From contig JAEINQ010000005.1 of assembly GCA_016342285.1 (NCBI GenBank), positions 62,001 to 126,000 on the forward strand: a DNA stretch of 64,000 bases, read 5' to 3'. Shown here piece after piece: positions 52,531-59,213 of this stretch. A program made the translations under genes and the position numbers. This DNA comes from Desulfobacterales bacterium. GTDB taxonomy: Bacteria > Desulfobacterota > Desulfobacteria > Desulfobacterales > JAEINQ01. Each line of letters starts with the position of its first letter. Position 1 is the first letter of the stretch. Under the pieces are notes generated by a model. The model made no database searches. It saw only the letters and a program-made list of their open reading frames with translations, and was not told where the DNA came from.

Positions 52531-52872
52531 ATGGGTGAGATTTTTGTAGTCAATCGGCGATCAGACTGGGGCAATACAAAAGCCAAGCGCGTTTTGATCA
52601 TGCGACCGAGCGCGCTGGGCAATCCGTTTCCGATTGGCGCTAAATATACACGCGAAACGTGCATTGAGGCATACCGTGTATGGCTTTGGCAGAAAATGCA
52701 GGCCGTGGACGAGCGCGTTATGGTGGCGCTTGAGAATATCGCGGGGCATATCGAAGACGGCTTTGACGTGCATCTGGTGTGCTGTTGTGCACCGCTTGCG
52801 TGTCACGGTGATGTCGTGAAAGCGGCAGTGGAATGGATGATGGCTGAAAATGCGAAAGCGAGGCAGGCATGA
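52531..52872 (+). CDS. DUF4326 protein
   Basis: 113 residues. The DUF4326 pattern is clear: FVVNRRSDWGNTKAKRVLIM-R, SALGNPFPIGAKYTRETCIE, HLVCCCAPLACHGDVVKAAV. The conserved Cys-x-Cys-x-P-x-x-CHGD core is typical; the biochemical role is unknown. It is coupled to a NADAR protein (4-base overlap), a pairing that points to NAD or ADP-ribose chemistry. GGGAGG before ATG. Confidence 0.78.
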   Translation: MGEIFVVNRRSDWGNTKAKRVLIMRPSALGNPFPIGAKYTRETCIEAYRVWLWQKMQAVDERVMVALENIAGHIEDGFDVHLVCCCAPLACHGDVVKAAVEWMMAENAKARQA

Positions 52873-53303
52873 TTTTACGCAAAGACGGCAGAAACTGGTT
52901 CAGCAATTTCATTCCGTTTGAAACGCCTGTGGTTTACCAGGGCATTAGCTACCCGACACCGGAGCACTTTTACCAGGCAATGAAGGCGAATCGTGACGAC
53001 TTGGCTGCCCGGCGAAGCGTTGCAGCAGCCGGCACGCCGGGGCAGGCCAAACGCGCAGGGCGAGCTGTTGCGCTGCGATCCGACTGGAACACGGTGAAGG
53101 TGGACGTTATGCGTTACGCACTGGAGAAAAAGTTTGCACCGGGCACCAGCCAGCGCATGTTGCTGGATAATACCACCGAGCCCATTGTGGAGTGGAATTC
53201 TTGGCATGACAATTATTGGGGCTATTGCACTTGTCCCCGTTGTGCCAAAAAGCAGCACCTGAATATGCTGGGCAAGCTGCTGATGGAGATCCGGGACGCT
53301 TAA
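52869..53303 (+). CDS. NADAR-domain protein (YbiA-like N-glycosidase)
   Basis: 144 residues. NADAR motifs: WFSNFIPFETPVVYQGISYP, TPEHFYQAMKA, AKRAGRAV, IVEWNSWHDNYWG and a C-terminal LGKLLMEIR. Members cleave N-glycosidic bonds of riboflavin intermediates or remove ADP-ribose from guanine in DNA (the antitoxin activity against DarT1). In an element this may reverse host ADP-ribosylation. Extra Cys pair CTCPRC near 120. Confidence 0.82.
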   Translation: MILRKDGRNWFSNFIPFETPVVYQGISYPTPEHFYQAMKANRDDLAARRSVAAAGTPGQAKRAGRAVALRSDWNTVKVDVMRYALEKKFAPGTSQRMLLDNTTEPIVEWNSWHDNYWGYCTCPRCAKKQHLNMLGKLLMEIRDA

Positions 53304-53366
53304 ATAGTGCGTTTTGTTCTTGGGTCAGCTTTTTGGGCACCGAAATCTAACCGGGAGGGGGGCATC

Positions 53367-53450
53367 GTGAAATTCTACACTGGCGTGGGTTCGAGACAGA
53401 CACCGGCGCTGACCACAATCGACCAACTAATTAGGAGGAACCGACCATGA
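53367..53450 (+). pseudogene. truncated 5' copy of the SLOG-like gene
   Basis: GTG 53367 with GGGAGGGGGG reads VKFYTGVGSRQTPA, almost the same start as the SLOG-like gene at 55570, then diverges and stops at 53450. Its last bases form the start of the next gene (ATGA). A remnant left by recombination. Confidence 0.55.
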
Positions 53451-55441
53451 CCACCACGACCACGACCACTACATCAATTGTTGGCTATCTTGCAAGCAAA
53501 TACAGTGCAAAAGCGCTGGCCGAAATGGCAGCCGACTTGGTCAAAGCCATTCGGCGCCGCCGAAAAGCCGAGTTCGTCGTTGCGATGACGAGCCATCTTC
53601 ACACGCTGACCGCCGCGACTATCCTTGCGGAAAAGCTGGCCAATGCGGCACGCATGGCAGTGTCGCTGGCCGCTGACCGTTATATCGAAAAGGAACCGGT
53701 CCCAGCGCCCGAAATGCCGGTCTACAAGAGCGACGTTCGGACGTTGCGGGGATTGAGGGCTGTTTGGAACCAAAAATCTGACCGTGACAGCTACTTCGTC
53801 AACCCGGGCGAGTTTGACGATCATCGCCTGTTTAATCACGAAGACCGCGGGCAGGACGCATTTCTGCCCGAAACGCACAAGATTGAGGAAACCCGCGATC
53901 ATCTCGGCCGCATCGCCGGGGTAGTTGTCACCCCTGCGAGTGAATACGAGACAAAAAAGGCTTTGCGGGAGAACGGATTGTCCTGCCTGGAAGAAATTCC
54001 GCCCGCGCAAGTCGCCGCGTTTTGGAAGCTGGTGCAAGACCGGACCTACCAGTCCACTTGTGATTATATCGAGTCAGTGTCCACCCCGATGTCATTTGGC
54101 GATGCGTGGGACGGCATGGGCGAGCACGCTGCCAACATGTCGGGGTTGAACCGCATGATCCTCGAAGACTGTCACGACGGATCAGGCCGGGTGCAGCGCC
54201 AGGGCATGAACGTGCCAAACCTTGGCAAAGCACGGAAAGTCGAAGTGCTGGCCCGGGACCTGGGATGCACGCTGGATCAAGCCGAGGACCTGATGGACTT
54301 CTGGACCATTATTGATGACTCGGGACACACTTGGGGCAAGCTCAAGTCCTGGACTGTCAAGGGCGGCATCGACAAAGCCCTAACCTACTTTGAAGGGCTG
54401 GCCGGGGCATTGGTTGACGACATGCCGAACTTCAAAGGAAACATCGATACAAAGGGTAATCCGACCAGGCACGCCGCCCGACTTGAAACCGTCGAGCCAT
54501 ATTATGCAACTATTGACGGTTTAACGAGCGCACACGCCCCCCTGGGAAACAACGCCCAGGCATGGGAGGAAGTAGAGGACCCGAAAACAGGTGAGGAAAT
54601 CGTCTTAACCGACCTCGCCGACCTTGCCGATGTCAACCGGGCATGGGACGCAATGACTGCAAGTCTTGTCCCGGTTCACAGCGCTGGGATTGACCCGGAC
54701 TTATTCCAAGGTTTTTTGGACCGATACACCTACCAGATTACCCACCGAGTCCAGGTGGGTGTGGACCTTGAGCAAAATGAGTATGGGGGAATAGACGAAA
54801 CGCCGGTCTTTGAGGACTGGCCCGCAATAATAATGGATAAGGGCTTCAGCGCACCGCCCGTTTTCAGGTATTCCCAGATCAACTATCAAGATGCCAAATC
54901 GGTGTCGCCGCCCTTCCGTGGCGAAAACAATCAGTTGAATCACACACCGTATCGGGAACGCATGCCCGAGCCGGCCGAGTTCGACGCCACAATGGCAACA
55001 ATCGAAACCGCCAAGCTCGCCGAGCTGAACGCACTTGCCAAGTCAGTTGGCGGTGACAAGGCCCTGCCGTGGATGGATCGAATCCAGAGATCGGCCTTCT
55101 GGAACCGGCTCAAGACCAGACAGAACATGCTGAATCTGGCGAAAAATCAGTACGTCGCTGGGCTCATGGGGAACTTGTCTAAGGTGGAAAAACGCGCATT
55201 GAGCGAAATGCGCAACGCCAAGTCCACCAAACAGGCCAAGTTTTACTGGTATCAGATCTACGCCGCCTTGGAAGGCAAGGTAGACCTGGGACGTAAGGGC
55301 TTCGTCGAGTACGTCCTGAAACCGGAGCTTCACGCAAGGCAGGAGCTTTTGAAAGCAAGGCCGGCGCAACCCGAAACGCCGGCACCGAGCTACGATGTGC
55401 CGATTGAGGCATACGGATACATCGCCGAGCTGGAAGCATAA
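53447..55441 (+). CDS. large protein of unknown function
   Basis: 664 residues, the longest protein in the element so far. Starts with a poly-Thr tract, then helical regions (KALAEMAADLVKAIRRRRKA), a Trp-rich middle (DAWDGMGEHAANMSGLNRMI) and a helical C-terminus (LSEMRNAKSTKQAKFYWYQI). No Walker, nuclease or membrane motif seen. GGAGGAA precedes ATG; a strong terminator follows 8 bases after the stop, so it forms a unit of its own with the remnant in front. Confidence 0.65.
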   Translation: MTTTTTTTTSIVGYLASKYSAKALAEMAADLVKAIRRRRKAEFVVAMTSHLHTLTAATILAEKLANAARMAVSLAADRYIEKEPVPAPEMPVYKSDVRTLRGLRAVWNQKSDRDSYFVNPGEFDDHRLFNHEDRGQDAFLPETHKIEETRDHLGRIAGVVVTPASEYETKKALRENGLSCLEEIPPAQVAAFWKLVQDRTYQSTCDYIESVSTPMSFGDAWDGMGEHAANMSGLNRMILEDCHDGSGRVQRQGMNVPNLGKARKVEVLARDLGCTLDQAEDLMDFWTIIDDSGHTWGKLKSWTVKGGIDKALTYFEGLAGALVDDMPNFKGNIDTKGNPTRHAARLETVEPYYATIDGLTSAHAPLGNNAQAWEEVEDPKTGEEIVLTDLADLADVNRAWDAMTASLVPVHSAGIDPDLFQGFLDRYTYQITHRVQVGVDLEQNEYGGIDETPVFEDWPAIIMDKGFSAPPVFRYSQINYQDAKSVSPPFRGENNQLNHTPYRERMPEPAEFDATMATIETAKLAELNALAKSVGGDKALPWMDRIQRSAFWNRLKTRQNMLNLAKNQYVAGLMGNLSKVEKRALSEMRNAKSTKQAKFYWYQIYAALEGKVDLGRKGFVEYVLKPELHARQELLKARPAQPETPAPSYDVPIEAYGYIAELEA

Positions 55442-55449
55442 ACATCCAC

Positions 55450-55483
55450 GCCCCAGGGCCTTCGGGCCTTGGGGCTTTTTTTT
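55450..55483 (+). terminator. rho-independent terminator
   Basis: GCCCCAGGGCC-TTCG-GGCCTTGGGGC with a UUCG tetraloop, followed by eight T. Very strong. Confidence 0.92.
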
Positions 55484-55569
55484 GCCGTAGGAGCGCCTTC
55501 GCATTACTCAGACGCCTAAAAACATCGCTTTTTGTGCCTGCCTCGACTTTAAACAAAGGAGGCATCACC

Positions 55570-56055
55570 GTGAAATTCTACACAGGCGTTGGTTCACGCA
55601 ATACCCCGGCTGATGTGCTGGCTCTGATGGCCCGGCTGGCTTGCAAGTTGCGCGTCACTCACCGGCTCCGATCTGGTGGTGCCATCGGGGCAGACTCAGC
55701 CTTCGAGCGTGGCGCGGCGGGAGTGGCTGATGTATTTCTGGCCAAGCACGCTACCCCCGAAGCCATCGCCATCGCTGCCAAGTTCCATCCCGCATGGCAT
55801 CGCTGTAAGGGCTACGTCCAGAAACTCCACGGTCGCAATACTTTTCAGGTGCTGGGTGCCGACCTTGCTACGCCCAGTTCGTTTCTGGTATGCTGGACCC
55901 GCGATGGTGCCATATCGCACACTGATCGTTGCTATAATACTGGCGGCACTGGTACTGCTATCTCCATCGCTGATGCCCATGGCGTGCCAGTGTTTAATCT
56001 GGCTCGCCATGACCATCGTGTCCGGGTCGAGGGCTTTCTTTCCGGGGGACAATAG
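55570..56055 (+). CDS. SLOG-fold (DprA/YspA-like) phage protein
   Basis: 161 residues from GTG 55570 (AAAGGAGG upstream). The Rossmann-like SLOG pattern is visible: FYTGVGSRNTPADVLALMAR, RSGGAIGADSAFERGA and GGTGTAISIADAHGVPVFNL. Family members bind nucleotides or nucleic acids; several act as sensors in defence systems, others in DNA processing. The 3' end of the gene is the first unit of a 17-bp repeat. Confidence 0.7.
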   Translation: MKFYTGVGSRNTPADVLALMARLACKLRVTHRLRSGGAIGADSAFERGAAGVADVFLAKHATPEAIAIAAKFHPAWHRCKGYVQKLHGRNTFQVLGADLATPSSFLVCWTRDGAISHTDRCYNTGGTGTAISIADAHGVPVFNLARHDHRVRVEGFLSGGQ

Positions 56056-56165
56056 GCGCAGGGGGACAATAGGCGCAGGGGGACAATAGGCGCAGCAAGG
56101 GCAAGGGCAAGAGCAAGAGCCAGGGCAAGGGCAAGGGCAAGGGCCAGGGCAAGGGCCAGGGCAAA
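56044..56165. repeat. 17-bp triplicate followed by GGGCAA hexamer tract
   Basis: GGGGGACAATAGGCGCA occurs three times in a row (56044, 56061, 56078). From 56095 to about 56165 follows a run of about twelve AGGGCA-type hexamers. The first unit contains the stop codon of the SLOG-like gene. Such tracts arise by slippage and may vary between strains. Confidence 0.9.
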
Positions 56166-56181
56166 CGCAGGACCTTCTTCA

Positions 56182-56912
56182 TTTGGCAGATACAGCGCCG
56201 CTCCGGCTGCCCCTTGTCCCAGCTACATCTGCTGGTTAAAAGGCTGTCTTCGTTCCTCAGACAGCCTTTTAACCGCATCTGTACGCTGGCCCTGCAGGGC
56301 GATCCTCCACGGCTATTTACTCCGTAGGCCAGAGCGTGCCAATCGACAAGCCAAGGGCACTTGTCGGATTCTGCCAGATGGATGTGTTGCGCTCTATGGA
56401 GCGCCTTTAGACGGTGAGACTGTAACACCGGATTATAGAACATCCGTAATCGCGCAGCAAGCTGCACTCAACGGCTGTTCCTATAATCCGGAGCAACAGT
56501 CTCAACCGGGTTCGGCTGCCCTGATAGTTGATTCGCAAGCCGAAAACAGCCAAAAACACGGCTGTTTTCTTGGATGCGAATCAACGGCAGCCGAAGGGTG
56601 GCTTCTCTCTCTCGGCTGTCTCAATCCAGGGCAGACGATAGGGCCTGTCTGCCCTGGTAGCATGGCCTACCGGTCCAAAGGGCCGGACCGGCAGTTTTCG
56701 CTGTCAAGGGTAAAGGCCGCAAGCGGCCCGGCTGTCAAGAAACATGCCATTTAAAAGATTTTTACCGCGATTTTAATTGGGCAGCAAAGGGCCGCTGCCC
56801 AATTAAAATCACATGCTTGTGTTTAAGCTGAATGTTTCTTGACAGCCGCCCTTGACAGCGAAAACCAAGGGCCATGCTTAAATGAGACAACCGAGCGAGA
56901 GAAGCAGCTAAC
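56182..56912 (+). ncRNA. large ornate structured RNA, copy 2 (novel family candidate)
   Basis: About 730 bases. The 5' blocks TTTGGCAGATACAGCGCCGC (56182) and GGCCCTGCAGGGCGATCCTC (56288) match copy 1 and flank the 15-bp stem GGTTAAAAGGCTGTC/GACAGCCTTTTAACC. Then: GAGACTGT (56416)/ACAGTCTC (56496) enclosing CCGGATTATAG/CTATAATCCGG; TTCGGCTGCC (56511)/GGCAGCCGAA (56586) enclosing TTGATTCGCA/TGCGAATCAA and GAAAACAGCC/GGCTGTTTTC; a closing helix GCTTCTCTC..TGTCTCA (56601-56623)/TGAGACA..GAGAGAAGC (56883-56905) enclosing CCAGGGCAGAC/GTCTGCCCTGG, a 17-bp stem (56694-56710 with 56849-56865), a 16-bp stem (56730-56745 with 56832-56847) and TTTTAATTGGGCAGC/GCTGCCCAATTAAAA. No gene fits this stretch. 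Confidence 0.8.
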
Positions 56913-56932
56913 CCGAACAAAGGAGAACGACC

Positions 56933-57088
56933 ATGGAAGACAAAGCGAAGATCGTCAAGGGCTGGGAGCCATGCAAGCACGCGGTACGCTGCGTTGACAC
57001 AGAGCAGCGCTATTGCATCAAGGGCGACATCTTTGCCCCAGTCAGCTACGAAGACTGCCGCGAGTGCAGCAAGGAAACGCCTTTCTAA
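56933..57088 (+). CDS. 51-residue Cys-rich protein
   Basis: MEDKAKIVKGWEPCKHAVRC and on, with six Cys in a CKHxxxRC, YC, DCRECS pattern, probably metal-binding. AAAGGAGAA is 6 bases before ATG. It lies 20 bases after the end of the structured RNA and ends in front of a strong terminator, so RNA and gene may share a transcript. Confidence 0.6.
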   Translation: MEDKAKIVKGWEPCKHAVRCVDTEQRYCIKGDIFAPVSYEDCRECSKETPF

Positions 57089-57095
57089 ACGAATC

Positions 57096-57131
57096 AGGCA
57101 TCAGGGCTTCGGCCCTGGTGCCTTTTTCTTT
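57096..57131 (+). terminator. rho-independent terminator
   Basis: AGGCATCAGGGC-TTCG-GCCCTGGTGCCTTTTTCTTT: 11-bp stem, UUCG loop and T-run. Confidence 0.92.
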
Positions 57132-57152
57132 GCTCATGATGCTTTAAAGACA

Positions 57153-57568
57153 GTCCCGGGCCAGACAGGGCGCGGCCCATTGAATGGCAAAAAGCCGCCA
57201 TTCAATGCTGTCCAGGCAAAAAGCCGCCTGGCCAGTCTGTCGCTTCGCGCCAGAGCCGCACCCTGTTGGCCCGGGACCAGCCTTCGGCTGATGGCTTCGC
57301 CATTAACGCTTTCAGCGGGATAGGATCGGGCCATATTAAAGAATATGTTGCGTGCTATGGCACGCTATAAGTTGCGCGCTATGGCGCGCTCTCTGGATGG
57401 CGCCCATTATGTGCCAATACCTGGTCGTATGTATTGGGCAGGATTTAGCCTACACGGAGGATGGATTCATGCCGCAGGTATCTACAATCTATTGTACGTC
57501 CATCACCGCTCAGGTATCTACTACCACCACAAGTAGCACCCCATCCATCCTCCATGTAGGCTAAATCC
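57153..57568 (+). ncRNA. structured noncoding region related to copy 2
   Basis: GTCCCGGGCC (57153)/GGCCCGGGAC (57268) encloses CATTGAATGGC/GCCATTCAATG and CCAGGC/GCCTGG hairpins with AAA-rich loops. Two hairpins of the type TTGCG-nGCTATGGn-CGC follow (57348 and 57371); copy 2 has one at 56386. Then a 26-bp near-perfect stem, 57441-57466 with 57543-57568 (one mismatch), whose loop carries CAGGTATCTAC twice. No gene is visible in 57132-57782. Confidence 0.65.
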
Positions 57569-57675
57569 TTATGAGCAACGCGAGTTATGGTGCCCAACAT
57601 AAAACCAGTTTTTCCAGGAAAACAACACCCTACATATTTTTTTCAAAATTTCCCGCACAACACCATGATTTAATC

Positions 57676-57721
57676 TTGACTTAGCTTTTAAAGTTCACTA
57701 TTAGTGAGAGAAACATCTCAC
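57676..57721 (+). promoter_or_regulatory. promoter with 17-bp operator
   Basis: TTGACT (57676-57681) and TATTAG (57699-57704) are 17 bases apart. The operator GTTCAC-TATTA-GTGAGA (57693-57709) covers the -10, and a further half-site TCTCAC lies at 57716-57721. Drives the gene at 57783. Confidence 0.65.
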
Positions 57722-57782
57722 TTAAACTATATTCTTTGTTTTTCTTTGTCTTTTATCTTACTCACAGAAAGAAAGGAATCCA

Positions 57783-58670
57783 ATGAGAGGCGAACTGAAA
57801 ACGCTGGTCCGGGGGTGCTATTCGATCCAGAAGCTCCGGATCCAGACAGGCAACCGGATCGTAGCCAATTTCAAGGCGAAGATGGGCCTTGAGCCAAGCC
57901 AAAAAGAAGACGAACTGGACAAAGAGGGTCAGGCCCTGCTCAAGTCGCTCCGGCTGTGTTACGCCACGATCACCGAGGGCGTAGTCACCGATAAATTCGC
58001 GGCTGAAAAGCTCCCCACCCGCAAGAAGTTCCGGCCAGAGGGCGTCATCAGCTCGTACACCGAGCTGGTGCTGGTCGATCAGTACATGCACCTGGTCCAG
58101 TCCGAAAAGCGTCATTTTGAGCACCTGAAAGCCATTCTCGAAGATTACCCGGTCTGGAATGAATTCCTGGTGGACGTTAAAGGGATCGGCCCGGCCATGG
58201 CCGGTGTGCTTCTGTCGGAGCTTGATATTTTTGCCGCCGAATATCCGTCCAGTTTCTGGGCATATGCGGGGTTGGACGTGGCCGAAGATGGCAAAGGCCG
58301 CAGTCGCCGCGCCGACCATCTTATCGACGTGGAATACACGGCTGCAGACGGCACCATTCAGATCAAGAAGAGCATCACGTTCAATCCGTTTTTGAAAACC
58401 AAGCTCATGGGCGTTTTATCGGCCAGCTTTTTGCGCCAAAAGGCCAAAAGCCCGTATTCGGTGGCCTATTATCAATACAAAAACCGGATCGAGAACATGC
58501 CGGCCCACGCCGAAAAGACCAAGCTCCACATCCACAACATGGCCCTTCGGTACGCTGTGAAGCGGTTTCTGGTCGATTTTCACATGGCATGGCGAAAGAT
58601 CGAGGGGCTGCCGGTTTCCGTTGAGTATTCAGCGGGCAAGCTGGGCATGACCCACAAGATGGCGGCGTAG
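57783..58670 (+). CDS. IS110/IS116 C-terminal-domain (Transposase_20-like) protein
   Basis: 295 residues. The C-terminal half matches the IS110/IS116/IS902 domain: FLVDVKGIGPAMAGVLLSEL (helix-hairpin-helix), SSFWAYAGLDVAEDGKGRSR, with the end YAVKRFLVDFHMAWRKIEGL. The N-terminal half is a helical region (NRIVANFKAKMGLEPSQKED) and lacks a visible DEDD/RuvC-like catalytic domain of true IS110 recombinases. No terminal repeats typical of an insertion sequence were found. It may be a domesticated relative. AAAGGAA precedes the ATG. Confidence 0.65.
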   Translation: MRGELKTLVRGCYSIQKLRIQTGNRIVANFKAKMGLEPSQKEDELDKEGQALLKSLRLCYATITEGVVTDKFAAEKLPTRKKFRPEGVISSYTELVLVDQYMHLVQSEKRHFEHLKAILEDYPVWNEFLVDVKGIGPAMAGVLLSELDIFAAEYPSSFWAYAGLDVAEDGKGRSRRADHLIDVEYTAADGTIQIKKSITFNPFLKTKLMGVLSASFLRQKAKSPYSVAYYQYKNRIENMPAHAEKTKLHIHNMALRYAVKRFLVDFHMAWRKIEGLPVSVEYSAGKLGMTHKMAA

Positions 58671-58699
58671 CCGCCTGTGACGGCCATTTTGTTAATAGT

Positions 58700-59020
58700 A
58701 ACCCAATAGACGTAAGCGAGTCACTTTTTCCAAGAAAACCATGTCGAAAGAGCGAGTCAGAAAAAACAAGAAACCCATTTACAGTCAGCGTGCCAGCCCG
58801 GCCAAGAAACCCATTTGTCAACCAGCGAGTCAGAGTCACGAAGCAACCCAAAAAAACAAGCGAGCCAATGTGCTCGACAAAACCCAGAACGAAGAAGCGC
58901 AGCCAGGTATATCGATCAACCCAAAATCGGGAAGCGAGCCATAGTACATAAGAAAACCAAAAAGCGGGTAGCGAGTCAGTTTGTGGAAGTAACCCAAAGA
59001 TTAAAAGCGAGGTAATTCAA
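58700..59020. repeat. 36-37 bp tandem repeat array, nine units
   Basis: Units start at 58700, 58736, 58772, 58808, 58845, 58881, 58918, 58954 and 58991. Each has AACCCA (or AAACCA), about 9 variable bases, AGCGAGTCA or AGCGAGCCA, then about 11 variable bases. The last unit runs into the leader of the 59021 gene, and one more unit (59189) forms the leader of thyX. Open frames through the array are broken by the 36/37 alternation and are not taken as genes. Confidence 0.88.
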
Positions 59021-59173
59021 ATGTCGTGTTTGCAGTGCCCCATGTGCAATGAAAAGTTTTACGGAATGACCGAAATCGATGCACAACGAGAGTTGGACGA
59101 ACATCAGTGCCCGGCTGACGAAGATCAAGGCGATTTTGGTTGGGACGATCTTGATTGGGACTGGGCCGCGTAG
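59021..59173 (+). CDS. 50-residue zinc-finger protein
   Basis: MSCLQCPMCNEKFYGMTEID and on, with CxxCxxC, then HQC: a C2H2/C3H-like finger, and an acidic Trp-rich tail (WDDLDWDWAA). The upstream AGCGAGG is the last repeat of the array and serves as ribosome-binding site. Confidence 0.6.
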   Translation: MSCLQCPMCNEKFYGMTEIDAQRELDEHQCPADEDQGDFGWDDLDWDWAA

Positions 59174-59213
59174 CCATAATTTATAAGAAACCCATAATTA
59201 GGAAGCGAGCCAA

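Noticed and set aside
56044..56470. Long Pro/Leu-rich open frame on the minus strand across the GGGCAA tract
   Set aside because: It is the translation of a simple repeat and continues into the structured RNA.
57441..57568. Miniature inverted-repeat transposon
   Set aside because: The 26-bp arms would fit, but no target-site duplication is visible and the hairpin belongs to a larger structured region sharing motifs with RNA copy 2.
58741..58944. 67-residue gene inside the 36-bp array
   Set aside because: The frame exists only because the repeat lacks stops; its composition follows the repeat and it has no leader of its own.
58700..59020. CRISPR array
   Set aside because: Period and spacer-like variation are suggestive, but the constant blocks are only 6 and 9 bases, lie in the middle of each unit, and vary; no cas gene is near, and the last units serve as gene leaders.
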